Assembly (NCBI RefSeq): GCF_000377505.1
Contig: NZ_KB898209.1
Location: forward strand, 1-56,977
DNA: 56,977 nt
Origin: Paenibacillus massiliensis 2301065 = DSM 16942
GTDB lineage: Bacteria; Bacillota; Bacilli; Paenibacillales; Paenibacillaceae
Direction of reading: 5' to 3'
Notes under the pieces: model-generated
The model's database searches: none
The model's input: only the letters and a program-made list of their open reading frames with translations
What the model was told of the DNA's origin: nothing
Position numbers and translations under genes: made by a program
Shown here: positions 24,943 to 34,461 of the stretch, piece by piece
Layout: each line of letters starts with the position of its first letter
How positions within the stretch are numbered: the stretch's first letter is position 1

Positions 24943-25013
24943 TCGATTATTCGGTTCTGCGACGGCAGTAATGGTATAAACAAAAAAACTATTATATAAA
25001 CGGAGGTTCAACC

Positions 25014-25379
25014 ATGAGTAAAGAGCAAATCTTGGAAGCAATTAAAGGTATGACTGTACTGGAACTGAACGATCTTGTTAAAGCAATCGAAGAAGAATTC
25101 GGCGTAACAGCTGCTGCTCCAGTAGCAGTAGTAGGCGGAGCTGCTGGTGGCGCTGCTGAAGCTGAGCAATCCGAGTTTGATGTAGTTCTGACTAACCCAG
25201 GCGCATCCAAAATCAACGTTATCAAAGCAGTTCGTGAAGTTACAGGTCTCGGCCTGAAAGAAGCTAAAGAGCTTGTTGACAACGCTCCAAAGCCAGTTAA
25301 AGAAAAAGTGGGCAAAGAAGAAGCTGAGTCCATCAAAGCTAAGCTGGAAGAAGCAGGCGCTACAATCGAGCTGAAATAG
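25014..25379 (+). CDS. rplL: Ribosomal protein bL12
   Basis: bL12 forms the flexible stalk that recruits translation GTPases. The 121-residue acidic protein has an N-terminal dimerisation domain, an alanine- and glycine-rich hinge at about 37-50, and a C-terminal domain with K-I-N-V-I-K-A-V-R-E-V-T-G-L-G-L-K-E-A-K. The ATG follows CGGAGG. A strong terminator follows. Confidence 0.97.
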   Translation: MSKEQILEAIKGMTVLELNDLVKAIEEEFGVTAAAPVAVVGGAAGGAAEAEQSEFDVVLTNPGASKINVIKAVREVTGLGLKEAKELVDNAPKPVKEKVGKEEAESIKAKLEEAGATIELK

Positions 25380-25399
25380 TATTTTGCTATGAGGTTAGT

Positions 25400-25435
25400 A
25401 ATAAACCCCTTGGAGTATTCTTCAAGGGGTTTATT
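25400..25435 (+). terminator. Terminator of rplJ-rplL
   Basis: Arms AATAAACCCCTTG and CAAGGGGTTTATT are nearly perfect. The short T content means strength is moderate, but the position after rplL is as expected. Confidence 0.75.
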
Positions 25436-25560
25436 GCTGTAGTTTGTTCAGTATAGATGTCTGAAAAAACCTGGAGATGGATAGGATGTTAAGAAACCCT
25501 CTATCATCGTACTCTCAGGAGACGGACCGCGATCATAACAAAACCAAAGGTGGGCAGATG

Positions 25561-26157
25561 ATGTCTGAGCATTATTATTCCAATAGCCCGAGTGTGGGAC
25601 ATGATCGGCGTGTGCTGGAGACGGAGCTGCGCGGACGTTCTCTTCGCTTTATTAGTGATGCCGGGGTATTTTCTAGGGATGGAGTGGACTATGGCAGTCG
25701 AGTGTTGATCGAGGCCATGGAGCTGCCGGTGGGTGCAAGCATTTTGGATGTGGGCTGCGGATATGGGCCGATAGGTCTTGTGGCAGCACGCCTGAATCCT
25801 TCGGGTCATGTAACGATGCTGGACATTAATGAGCGGGCAGTTCAACTGAGCAAAGAAAATGCAAGCAACAACGGGATTAAGAATGTGACTGTGATGCAGA
25901 GTGATCGGCTAGAGGCTGTGCAAGGACAGCAATTCGATGTGATTCTGACCAATCCGCCTATACGGGCCGGTAAGCAAACGGTGCATTCGATCTTTGAGCA
26001 GGCTGCGGTTCATGTGAAGGAAGGCGGAACACTGTGGGTAGTCATTCAGAAGAAGCAAGGTGCGCCATCGGCACGAGCCAAGCTGGAGGAGTTATTTTCA
26101 CAGGTCGAGGAAGTCACCAAGGACAAAGGCTATCGGATATTTAAGGCAAGTAAATAA
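25561..26157 (+). CDS. Class I SAM-dependent methyltransferase (YbxB/RsmC-like)
   Basis: This 198-residue protein resembles Bacillus YbxB and the catalytic half of RsmC, which methylates guanine in 16S rRNA. It shows the SAM-binding motif D-V-G-C-G-Y-G-P-I-G, the acidic M-L-D-I-N strand, and the N-P-P-I motif for an exocyclic amino target. The exact rRNA target is not known. I chose ATG 25561 (M-S-E-H-Y-Y) after AAAGGTGGG; 25558 is also ATG. In-frame starts as far up as 25477 have no good ribosome site. It lies between rplL and rpoB as in Bacillus. Confidence 0.9.
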   Translation: MSEHYYSNSPSVGHDRRVLETELRGRSLRFISDAGVFSRDGVDYGSRVLIEAMELPVGASILDVGCGYGPIGLVAARLNPSGHVTMLDINERAVQLSKENASNNGIKNVTVMQSDRLEAVQGQQFDVILTNPPIRAGKQTVHSIFEQAAVHVKEGGTLWVVIQKKQGAPSARAKLEELFSQVEEVTKDKGYRIFKASK

Positions 26158-26181
26158 TTACAGAAAATTCGAATAAGACCA

Positions 26182-26210
26182 TTGACTTAGGTCATAGCCT
26201 ATGATATTAT
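26182..26210 (+). promoter_or_regulatory. Sigma-A promoter of rpoB-rpoC
   Basis: TTGACT (26182-26187) and TATTAT (26205-26210) are 17 bases apart. A perfect TATAAT at 26213-26218 lies just downstream but has no -35 partner at proper spacing. Confidence 0.7.
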
Positions 26211-26380
26211 TGTATAATGTCAGTATTAGGATGCCCTTTATGGCTTTAGTTTGCTGAAATGTCAACTATTTTATACGAGAATTAGGCATGGATAAGTCCT
26301 TCTCTACGTATAATATAACCATTTTGGGTAAATCTACAAGTAATAATGTGGTTCCGGCAGGAAGACCTCACAGATGAGTC

Positions 26381-26422
26381 GCTCTTTTTTCGAATGAATT
26401 CGAGTAAGGGCTTTTCTTTATT
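26381..26422 (+). terminator. Terminator-like hairpin in the rpoB leader
   Basis: GCTCT (26381-26385) pairs with AGGGC, and CGAAT (26391) with ATTCG, around a GA turn; TTTTCTTTATTT follows at once. The rpoB leader is about 310 bases long with no gene in it, so this could be an attenuator controlling RNA polymerase synthesis. The stem has an internal loop and is not strong. Confidence 0.4.
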
Positions 26423-26530
26423 TGTGTGGTATGTGTGTTACATGCTCTTCTGTATGAGTTCATTATACGGCTCCAAACAGAGGTTCGCAATGAAATTTTT
26501 AAGTGAGTAGACATGAGGGGTGAGTTAAAG

Positions 26531-29500
26531 TTGGCAGGACATCTTGTTCAATATGGTCGACGCACTCGGCGCAGTTATGCACGAATTAACGAGGTACTCG
26601 AAGTTCCCAATCTGATTGAGATCCAGCAGAAATCGTATGACTGGTTCCTTGAAGAAGGATTGCGTGAAATGTTCCAGGATATCTCGCCAATTCAGGATTT
26701 TACGGGAAATCTGGTGCTGGAATTCATCGATTACAGCCTCGGGGAGCCTAAATATACAGTTGACGATGCGAAGGAACGCGACGTCACGTATGCAGCGCCT
26801 CTGCGTGTAAAGGTCCGGCTTATTAATAAAGAAACCGGAGAAGTTAAAGAGCAGGAAGTATTTATGGGAGACTTCCCGCTGATGACCGAGACCGGTACGT
26901 TTATTATTAACGGTGCGGAACGGGTTATCGTCAGCCAGTTGGTTCGCTCTCCCAGCGTCTATTTCAGTACTAAAGTAGATAAAAACGGTAAACAGGCCTA
27001 TACGGCAACAGTAATTCCTAACCGCGGAGCCTGGCTTGAGCTGGAAATGGACGCGAAGGATATTATCTATGTCCGCATTGACCGTACCCGTAAGATTCCG
27101 GTTACTGTTCTGCTGCGTGCTCTGGGGTTCGGCACCGATGCCGAGATTCTGGATTTGCTTGGCAATGACGAATATATTCGCAACACACTGGACAAGGATA
27201 ACACCGATTCTACGGAAAAGGCCCTCATTGAGATTTACGAGCGTCTTCGTCCGGGTGAGCCGCCTACGCTGGATAACGCCAAGAGCTTGCTCGTAGCGCG
27301 TTTCTTTGATCCAAAACGTTATGACCTGGCTAATGTAGGTCGTTACAAAATCAACAAAAAGCTGCACATCAAGAACCGTCTGTTCAACCAACGTCTGGCT
27401 GAGTCACTGGTAGATACCACTACAGGTGAAATCATTGCCGAGGCGGGTCAAATGGTGGACCGTCGTCTGCTGGATGAGATCATGCCGCATCTGGAGAGCA
27501 CTGTTGGCCACCGCACTTATCATGTAGCGAGCGGTGTACTGGACAGCAATGATATTCCTCTCCAGACGATTGACGTGTTCTCGCCGATCGAGGATGGCAA
27601 GGTAATCAAGTTGATCGCTAACGGCAATATTGATAAATCCGTGAAGAACGTAACTCCTGCGGACATCATTTCGTCGATTAGCTACTTCATCAACTTGCTT
27701 CACGGAATCGGTAGCACCGATGACATTGACCACTTGGGTAACCGTCGTCTGCGTTCTGTAGGTGAGTTGCTGCAGAATCAGTTCCGTATCGGTCTATCCC
27801 GTATGGAGCGTGTAGTTCGTGAGAGAATGTCGATTCAGGATGCAAATGTGATTACACCACAGGCCCTGATCAACATACGTCCCGTTATCGCATCCATTAA
27901 AGAGTTCTTCGGAAGCTCCCAATTGTCTCAGTTCATGGATCAGACCAACCCACTGGCTGAACTGACGCATAAGCGTCGTCTATCAGCACTGGGACCAGGC
28001 GGTCTGACACGTGAGCGTGCGGGCATGGAAGTACGGGACGTTCACCCGAGTCACTACGGTCGTATGTGTCCAATCGAGACACCGGAAGGACCGAACATCG
28101 GTCTGATCAACTCCTTGTCCACCTTTGCGCGGATCAATGAGTATGGCTTCATTGAAGCACCTTATCGTTGGGTTGATCCTAAGAACAGCCAAGTTACTAC
28201 ACAGATTGATTATCTGACGGCTGACGAAGAGGATAACTATGTCGTGGCACAGGCGAATGCGGAGCTGACAGAAGAGAATACCTTCAAGGATGAAGTCGTA
28301 ATTGTGCGTTACAACAAACAATCCGACAACATCATTCCGATGCAAAGTAGCCGTGTTGACTACATGGACGTATCACCGAAGCAGGTTGTATCCGTAGCGA
28401 CGGCGCTCATTCCGTTCCTTGAGAACGATGACTCCAACCGTGCGCTCATGGGATCTAACATGCAACGTCAGGCTGTTCCGCTTCTGATTCCGAAGGCTCC
28501 GCTGGTAGGTACAGGAATGGAGCATAAGGCTGCGAAAGACTCTGGTGTGTGTATTGTGTCCAAATATGACGGAATTATTGAGCGTTCCTCTGCGAATGAG
28601 ATCTGGCTGCGCCGGGTTGAATTAGTGGACGGTCAAGAAGTCAAAGGCGACATTGTTAAATATAAATTACACAAATTTATGCGTTCGAACCAAGGAACAT
28701 GCATCAATCAGCGTCCAATTGTGAAACGTGGGGATGCCGTCAAGAAGGGCGACATTCTTGCAGACGGACCATCCACAGAGATGGGCGAATTGGCATTGGG
28801 ACGTAACGTAGTCGTAGCATTCATGACTTGGGAAGGTTACAACTACGAGGATGCGATCCTGCTGAGTGAGAAGCTTGTGAAAGAGGATGTATACACCTCC
28901 ATTCATATTGAGGAATACGAATCCGAAGCACGTGACACGAAGCTTGGTCCTGAAGAAATTACGCGTGATATCCCGAACGTGGGCGAAGAAGCGCTCCGCA
29001 ATCTGGATGAGCGTGGTATTATCCGTATTGGTGCCGAGATTGGCGCAGGCGATATTCTCGTAGGTAAAGTTACACCGAAGGGTGTAACGGAGCTGACGGC
29101 GGAAGAGCGTCTCTTGCATGCGATCTTCGGTGAGAAAGCGCGCGAGGTGCGTGATACCTCCCTGCGTGTACCACACGGTACTGACGGTATCGTTGTGGAC
29201 GTTAAGGTGTTCACTCGTGAGAACGGTGATGAACTGCCACCAGGTGTGAATCAGCTGGTTCGCGTATACATTGCCCAAAAACGTAAAATCTCCGAAGGCG
29301 ATAAGATGGCCGGACGTCACGGTAACAAGGGTGTCGTTGCCCGTATTCTGCCAGAAGAGGATATGCCGTTCCTGCCGGACGGTACTCCGGTTCAGGTCGT
29401 TCTGAACCCGCTGGGGGTACCATCACGGATGAACATTGGTCAGGTACTCGAGGTTCACTTGGGTATGGCGGCAATGCGTCTGGGAATTCACGTGGCTACT

Positions 29501-30076
29501 CCGGTCTTCGACGGAGCGAACGAGTACGATGTATTCGATACCATGGAAGAAGCAGGTATGCAGCGTAATGGTAAGACCGTACTGTACGATGGACGTACAG
29601 GCGACCGTTTTGAGCGTGAAGTTACTGTAGGCGTCATGCATATGATCAAACTGGCGCACATGGTTGATGATAAAATCCATGCCCGTTCCACTGGACCATA
29701 CTCTCTCGTTACGCAACAGCCGCTGGGTGGTAAAGCTCAGTTTGGTGGACAGCGTTTCGGTGAGATGGAAGTATGGGCACTTGAGGCTTATGGTGCTGCT
29801 TATACACTTCAAGAGATCCTTACCGTCAAATCTGACGATGTGGTCGGCCGTGTGAAAACGTACGAATCCATCGTGAAGGGCGAGAATGTTCCAGAACCAG
29901 GCGTGCCTGAATCCTTCAAGGTATTGATCAAGGAGCTGCAAAGCTTGGGGATGGACGTCAAGATTCTCTCTGAAGACGAGCAGGAAATTGAAATGAAAGA
30001 AATCGACGACGAGGACGATAACACAGGCGACAAGCTGAGCCTTAACTTGGAAGGTGCTGAAGTCGGAGCTGAATAA
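26531..30076 (+). CDS. rpoB: DNA-directed RNA polymerase subunit beta
   Basis: RpoB forms one pincer of core RNA polymerase. The 1181-residue protein begins A-G-H-L-V-Q-Y-G-R-R after a TTG start, seven bases past AGGGGTGA, as in Bacillus. The ATG at 26513 precedes that site. The rifampicin-binding cluster (463-489) is wild type, with Q467, D470, H480 and S485 present. The R-M-C-P-I-E-T-P-E-G-P-N-I-G-L and D-K-M-A-G-R-H-G-N-K-G motifs are intact, and an acidic tail closes the chain. rpoC follows after 121 bases. Confidence 0.98.
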   Translation: MAGHLVQYGRRTRRSYARINEVLEVPNLIEIQQKSYDWFLEEGLREMFQDISPIQDFTGNLVLEFIDYSLGEPKYTVDDAKERDVTYAAPLRVKVRLINKETGEVKEQEVFMGDFPLMTETGTFIINGAERVIVSQLVRSPSVYFSTKVDKNGKQAYTATVIPNRGAWLELEMDAKDIIYVRIDRTRKIPVTVLLRALGFGTDAEILDLLGNDEYIRNTLDKDNTDSTEKALIEIYERLRPGEPPTLDNAKSLLVARFFDPKRYDLANVGRYKINKKLHIKNRLFNQRLAESLVDTTTGEIIAEAGQMVDRRLLDEIMPHLESTVGHRTYHVASGVLDSNDIPLQTIDVFSPIEDGKVIKLIANGNIDKSVKNVTPADIISSISYFINLLHGIGSTDDIDHLGNRRLRSVGELLQNQFRIGLSRMERVVRERMSIQDANVITPQALINIRPVIASIKEFFGSSQLSQFMDQTNPLAELTHKRRLSALGPGGLTRERAGMEVRDVHPSHYGRMCPIETPEGPNIGLINSLSTFARINEYGFIEAPYRWVDPKNSQVTTQIDYLTADEEDNYVVAQANAELTEENTFKDEVVIVRYNKQSDNIIPMQSSRVDYMDVSPKQVVSVATALIPFLENDDSNRALMGSNMQRQAVPLLIPKAPLVGTGMEHKAAKDSGVCIVSKYDGIIERSSANEIWLRRVELVDGQEVKGDIVKYKLHKFMRSNQGTCINQRPIVKRGDAVKKGDILADGPSTEMGELALGRNVVVAFMTWEGYNYEDAILLSEKLVKEDVYTSIHIEEYESEARDTKLGPEEITRDIPNVGEEALRNLDERGIIRIGAEIGAGDILVGKVTPKGVTELTAEERLLHAIFGEKAREVRDTSLRVPHGTDGIVVDVKVFTRENGDELPPGVNQLVRVYIAQKRKISEGDKMAGRHGNKGVVARILPEEDMPFLPDGTPVQVVLNPLGVPSRMNIGQVLEVHLGMAAMRLGIHVATPVFDGANEYDVFDTMEEAGMQRNGKTVLYDGRTGDRFEREVTVGVMHMIKLAHMVDDKIHARSTGPYSLVTQQPLGGKAQFGGQRFGEMEVWALEAYGAAYTLQEILTVKSDDVVGRVKTYESIVKGENVPEPGVPESFKVLIKELQSLGMDVKILSEDEQEIEMKEIDDEDDNTGDKLSLNLEGAEVGAE

Positions 30077-30133
30077 GCTCCGGCAAGTGCCGCTGATATT
30101 CGTCTACAGCAATGGTATTCTGCAGGCTCCCGT

Positions 30134-30155
30134 ACCGGAGAGAATTCTCTCCGGT
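30134..30155. repeat. 22-base perfect palindrome between rpoB and rpoC
   Basis: ACCGGAGAGAA is followed directly by its reverse complement TTCTCTCCGGT. In RNA it would form a hairpin of about eight to nine pairs with a small loop. It has no T tail, so it is not a terminator. Confidence 0.8.
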
Positions 30156-30197
30156 GTGGAACCTAGAACATAGGATTGGGTTAAGGAGGGTTGCTCC

Positions 30198-33100
30198 TTG
30201 TTGGACGTCAACAATTTCGAATATATGAAGATCGGGCTTGCTTCCCCGGAAAAAATTCGCTCTTGGTCCCGCGGAGAAGTCAAAAAACCGGAGACAATTA
30301 ACTACCGTACGTTGAAACCGGAAAAAGAAGGACTGTTTTGCGAAAAGATTTTCGGACCGACGAAGGACTGGGAATGTCACTGTGGTAAATACAAACGTGT
30401 CCGTTATAAGGGCGTTGTATGTGACCGTTGTGGTGTCGAAGTAACCCGCGCCAAGGTTCGCCGTGAACGGATGGGCCACATTGAGCTGGCTGCTCCAGTT
30501 TCGCATATCTGGTATTTCAAAGGGATTCCAAGCCGTATGGGCCTTGCGCTCGATATGTCTCCAAGATCCCTGGAAGAGATCATCTACTTCGCTTCCTACG
30601 TAGTCACTGATCCAGGTGATACACCGCTCGAAAAGAAGCAATTGCTCTCCGAGAAGGAATACCGCAGCTATCGTGAGAAATACGGCTATGGATTCCAGGC
30701 TGGTATGGGAGCAGAGGCTGTTAAGAAGCTCCTCCAAGATCTGGACATCGAGAAAGAACTGGAGTTCCTAAAGGAAGAGCTGCGTACAGCTCAGGGACAA
30801 CGTCGTAACCGTGCTATCAAGCGCCTTGAGGTTATTGAGGCATTCCGCAACTCTGGTAACCAACCAGACTGGATGATTATGGATGTCCTTCCGGTTATCC
30901 CGCCAGAATTGCGTCCAATGGTACAGCTGGATGGTGGACGTTTTGCGACGTCTGACCTGAATGATCTGTATCGTCGCGTAATCAACCGTAACAACCGTCT
31001 GAAAAGACTGTTGGACCTCGGTGCTCCTGACATTATCGTACAGAACGAAAAACGGATGCTACAGGAAGCTGTTGATGCGCTGATCGACAATGGTCGTCGC
31101 GGTCGTCCTGTTACTGGACCAGGTAACCGTCCGCTTAAATCCCTCAGCCATATGCTGAAGGGTAAGCAAGGTCGTTTCCGGCAGAACCTTCTCGGTAAAC
31201 GGGTTGACTATTCCGGTCGTTCCGTTATCGTAGTAGGTCCTTACCTGAAAATGTATCAATGTGGTCTCCCGAAAGAAATGGCACTGGAGCTGTTCAAGCC
31301 ATTTGTTATGAAGGAGCTTGTTAATAAAGGTCTGGCTCATAATATCAAGAGTGCGAAGCGCAAGGTTGAACGCGTGAGCGCTGAAGTATGGGATGTTCTT
31401 GAAGAAGTTATCAAGGAGCACCCGGTTCTGCTGAACCGTGCCCCTACGCTTCACCGTCTTGGTATTCAGGCATTCGAGCCAATCCTGGTAGAAGGACGTG
31501 CGATTCGTCTGCATCCACTCGTATGTACAGCCTACAACGCTGACTTCGATGGTGACCAAATGGCGGTTCACGTACCATTGTCCGCTGAAGCACAAGCTGA
31601 AGCACGGCTTCTGATGCTCGCTTCCGGTAATATCCTGAACCCTAAGGACGGCAAGCCTGTTGTTACTCCGTCTCAGGATATGGTCTTGGGCTCTTACTAT
31701 CTGACAATGGACAACAAAGAAGAAATCGGCAGCAACATGGTGCTGCGTGACGTACATGAAGCGGTGTCCGCATACCAACGCGGTATCGCCGGTCTGCATG
31801 CGCGTGTAGCTATCCCGGTTAAGTCTTTGGGCAAAACGAGCTTTACCGAAAAACAACAAGGTGCTTTGCTGATCACAACGATCGGTAAAATCATTTTCAA
31901 CGAAATCTTCCCGCCAAGCTTCCCGTATATTAACGACGCTACCCGTGCGAACCTGCTGCAGGGTACAGCTGAGGAGTTCTTCGTATACGAGAAGGGTGTC
32001 AATCTGAACGAAGCTATTCAGAATGCGCCTCAAGCTGGTGGTGTTGGTAAGGATTATCTGGGTAACATTATCGCCCGTTGCTTCGAGATCTACCATACGA
32101 CGCTGACTGCAGTGATCTTGGATAAGATCAAGCAGCTTGGCTTCACGTACTCTACTCGTGCGGGTGTAACCGTAGCCGTAGCAGACGTAGTCGTACCGCA
32201 TGAGAAGCAGGAGATCCTGAAGGCATCCGATGATAAAGCGCAAATCGTTACGAACCAGTACCGTCGTGGTCTGATTACGAACGAAGAGCGTTACGATAGA
32301 ATCATTGATATCTGGTCTAAAGCAAAAGATGATATTACCGAAGTGCTGATGAAGTCCATGGATCGTTATAATTCCATTATGATGATGGTGGATTCCAAAG
32401 CGCGTGGTAACAAATCGCAGATTACCCAGCTGGGCGGTATGCGTGGTCTGATGGCGAATCCATCAGGTCGTATCATCGAACTCCCAATTAAATCGAACTT
32501 CCGTGAAGGTCTTACGGTTCTCGAGTACTTCATCTCCACACACGGTGCACGTAAAGGTCTGGCGGATACGGCGCTGCGTACAGCGGATTCCGGTTACCTG
32601 ACTCGCCGTCTGGTAGACGTAGCTCAGGACGTTATCGTTCGCGATGAGGATTGCGGTACGGATAAAGGCTTCACAGTAAGCCGTATCCAAGACGGTAAAG
32701 AGGTTATCGAGGATCTGTATGACCGTATTGAAGGTCGTTACTGCTTCGAGACAGTTCGTCATCCAGAAACGGGTGAAGTATTGGCTCGCCGTAACGAGCT
32801 GATCGATTCTGACAAAGCCGAAGCCATTGTCAAAGCTGGTGTAGCTAAGCTGCAGATTCGCTCCGTACTCAGCTGCCGTGCGAAGCACGGTGTCTGCAAG
32901 AAGTGCTATGGTCGCAACCTTGCGACTGGCAAGCACGTGGAGATCGGTGAAGCGGTCGGTATCATCGCAGCTCAATCCATCGGGGAGCCAGGAACACAGC
33001 TCACGATGCGTACGTTCCATACCGGGGGCGTAGCTGGAGACGATATCACACAAGGTTTGCCTCGTATTCAGGAGCTGTTCGAAGCACGTAACCCTAAAGG

Positions 33101-33812
33101 TCAAGCTACGATCAGTGAAATTGACGGCGTCGTCAAGGAGATCCGCGAAGGTAAAGATCGTCGTGAGATTGAAGTTGAGGGTGAAGCTGAGACTAAGACA
33201 TACTCTGTTACTTATGGCTCTCGTCTGCGCGTAAGCGAAGGCATGACCATTGAAGCAGGGGATGAGCTGACCGACGGTTCTATCGATCCGAAGGAAATGC
33301 TGCGCATTAAAGGCGTTCGCGGTGTGCAGAACTACATTCTGCAAGAGGTTCAACGTGTATACCGTAACCAGGGTGTTGAGATCAACGACAAGCACGTTGA
33401 AGTTATGATTCGTCAAATGCTGCGTAAAATTCGTATCATTGACGCTGGTGACACGACATTGCTACCCGGCTCCTTCGTGGATGTTCATGAATATGAGCAA
33501 GCCAATAAGATTGCCATTCTTGGTGGTAATGAGCCGGCTGTTGCCAAGCCAGTCCTGCTCGGTATTACGAAAGCTTCCCTGGAGACAGACTCCTTCTTGT
33601 CTGCGGCTTCCTTCCAGGAGACGACACGCGTACTTACCGATGCTGCAATCAAGGGCAAGGTAGACCAATTGCTTGGTCTGAAAGAAAATGTTATCATCGG
33701 TAAGCTGATTCCAGCGGGTACGGGAATGAACCGTTACCGCAGTGTAAGATTTGCCGAGGCTGACAATGGTGAATTGTCTGCTGAAGAGCTGGAGACAGCT
33801 AGCGTTGAATAA
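30198..33812 (+). CDS. rpoC: DNA-directed RNA polymerase subunit beta'
   Basis: RpoC carries the catalytic magnesium site. The 1204-residue protein has the N-terminal zinc-binding C-H-C-G...C-D-R-C-G motif near 60-80, the catalytic N-A-D-F-D-G-D at 447-453, and the second zinc site (C-R-A-K-H-G-V-C-K-K-C-Y-G) near 890-903. The start is one of two tandem TTG codons (30198 or 30201) after AAGGAGGG. Bacillus RpoC also begins M-L-D-V-N-N-F-E-Y. It ends with the terminator at 33881. Confidence 0.98.
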   Translation: MLDVNNFEYMKIGLASPEKIRSWSRGEVKKPETINYRTLKPEKEGLFCEKIFGPTKDWECHCGKYKRVRYKGVVCDRCGVEVTRAKVRRERMGHIELAAPVSHIWYFKGIPSRMGLALDMSPRSLEEIIYFASYVVTDPGDTPLEKKQLLSEKEYRSYREKYGYGFQAGMGAEAVKKLLQDLDIEKELEFLKEELRTAQGQRRNRAIKRLEVIEAFRNSGNQPDWMIMDVLPVIPPELRPMVQLDGGRFATSDLNDLYRRVINRNNRLKRLLDLGAPDIIVQNEKRMLQEAVDALIDNGRRGRPVTGPGNRPLKSLSHMLKGKQGRFRQNLLGKRVDYSGRSVIVVGPYLKMYQCGLPKEMALELFKPFVMKELVNKGLAHNIKSAKRKVERVSAEVWDVLEEVIKEHPVLLNRAPTLHRLGIQAFEPILVEGRAIRLHPLVCTAYNADFDGDQMAVHVPLSAEAQAEARLLMLASGNILNPKDGKPVVTPSQDMVLGSYYLTMDNKEEIGSNMVLRDVHEAVSAYQRGIAGLHARVAIPVKSLGKTSFTEKQQGALLITTIGKIIFNEIFPPSFPYINDATRANLLQGTAEEFFVYEKGVNLNEAIQNAPQAGGVGKDYLGNIIARCFEIYHTTLTAVILDKIKQLGFTYSTRAGVTVAVADVVVPHEKQEILKASDDKAQIVTNQYRRGLITNEERYDRIIDIWSKAKDDITEVLMKSMDRYNSIMMMVDSKARGNKSQITQLGGMRGLMANPSGRIIELPIKSNFREGLTVLEYFISTHGARKGLADTALRTADSGYLTRRLVDVAQDVIVRDEDCGTDKGFTVSRIQDGKEVIEDLYDRIEGRYCFETVRHPETGEVLARRNELIDSDKAEAIVKAGVAKLQIRSVLSCRAKHGVCKKCYGRNLATGKHVEIGEAVGIIAAQSIGEPGTQLTMRTFHTGGVAGDDITQGLPRIQELFEARNPKGQATISEIDGVVKEIREGKDRREIEVEGEAETKTYSVTYGSRLRVSEGMTIEAGDELTDGSIDPKEMLRIKGVRGVQNYILQEVQRVYRNQGVEINDKHVEVMIRQMLRKIRIIDAGDTTLLPGSFVDVHEYEQANKIAILGGNEPAVAKPVLLGITKASLETDSFLSAASFQETTRVLTDAAIKGKVDQLLGLKENVIIGKLIPAGTGMNRYRSVRFAEADNGELSAEELETASVE

Positions 33813-33880
33813 GCTGCTGTAACGTACCCATAAATATTCAGGAGCGCTGTCTGATGTAGACACGCTCCGCATTAAAAAAT

Positions 33881-33957
33881 TCCCGAAAATACTGCCTCGA
33901 TGTATGGCCGTAACTGGTCGTGAATTGCGATGTAGCAGTATTTTCGGAGTTTTTTTG
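33881..33957 (+). terminator. Terminator of rpoB-rpoC
   Basis: Arms CCCGAAAATACTGC and GCAGTATTTTCGGAG are nearly perfect and end in seven T. A further hairpin, GGAGCG...CGCTCC (33841-33868), lies just upstream without a T run. Confidence 0.82.
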
Positions 33958-33974
33958 TGAAATAGATATATGTC

Positions 33975-34003
33975 TTGACATTGTCTATTAGGAATGCTAA
34001 TAT
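33975..34003 (+). promoter_or_regulatory. Sigma-A promoter of rplGB and the str genes
   Basis: TTGACA (33975-33980) and TAATAT (33998-34003) are 17 bases apart, with a TG two bases before the -10 box (extended -10). Confidence 0.82.
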
Positions 34004-34059
34004 AGCAAAGGTGCGTGAGTTGCAGCTGAGATATTCAGGTCTTTTCGGAGGAATGCGAA

Positions 34060-34314
34060 ATGTCTAACAATGAATATGCACTGCAAGATGCTCATGTCAA
34101 GATCGGTACCAAGCAGACACTTAAGACTGTCGAATTGGGTTTGGCCTCAGAGGTATATCTGGCGCAGGACGCAGATCCACGCCTCGCTTCACGCTTGCTT
34201 GAACTGTGTAACAGACAAGAAGTGAAGGTTACGCTTGTAGCTACCATGCAAGAGCTTGGTAAAGCTTGCGGAATTGAAGTGGGAGCAGCGATGGCTGCTA
34301 TCGTAAAACAATAA
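34060..34314 (+). CDS. rplGB: L7Ae-family ribosomal-associated protein (YbxF-like)
   Basis: This 84-residue protein belongs to the L7Ae/L30e/Gadd45 fold that binds kink-turn RNA; in Bacillus the protein encoded at this position is YbxF (RplGB). The fold is seen in G-T-K-Q-T-L-K-T-V-E-L-G, V-Y-L-A-Q-D-A-D and L-G-K-A-C-G-I-E-V-G-A-A-M-A-A. The ATG follows CGGAGG. It leads the str cluster, with rpsL 147 bases later. Confidence 0.92.
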   Translation: MSNNEYALQDAHVKIGTKQTLKTVELGLASEVYLAQDADPRLASRLLELCNRQEVKVTLVATMQELGKACGIEVGAAMAAIVKQ

Positions 34315-34461
34315 CGTAAGGAATGTTTTTGTCAGTGCTTCTGTAAGCATCAAAGGCAAGAACTTTTCATTTGTTCTTTTATGAACCGCCTGGGTCTGTG
34401 GACTTAAAAGTGAGTTTGCAAAAGATCATTTTAAAAATCGAGGAAGGAGGTGGCAATTAAC

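Noticed and set aside
26213..26218. TATAAT before rpoB as the main -10 box
   Set aside because: The nearest good -35 box is 25 bases away; TATTAT at 26205 has the correct 17-base spacing.
31059..32243. Minus-strand open frame of 394 codons opposite rpoC
   Set aside because: Mirror frame of a certain gene with biased codons; the protein has no recognisable domain.
33841..33868. GGAGCG...CGCTCC hairpin as the rpoC terminator
   Set aside because: It has no T run; the hairpin at 33881-33957 does.
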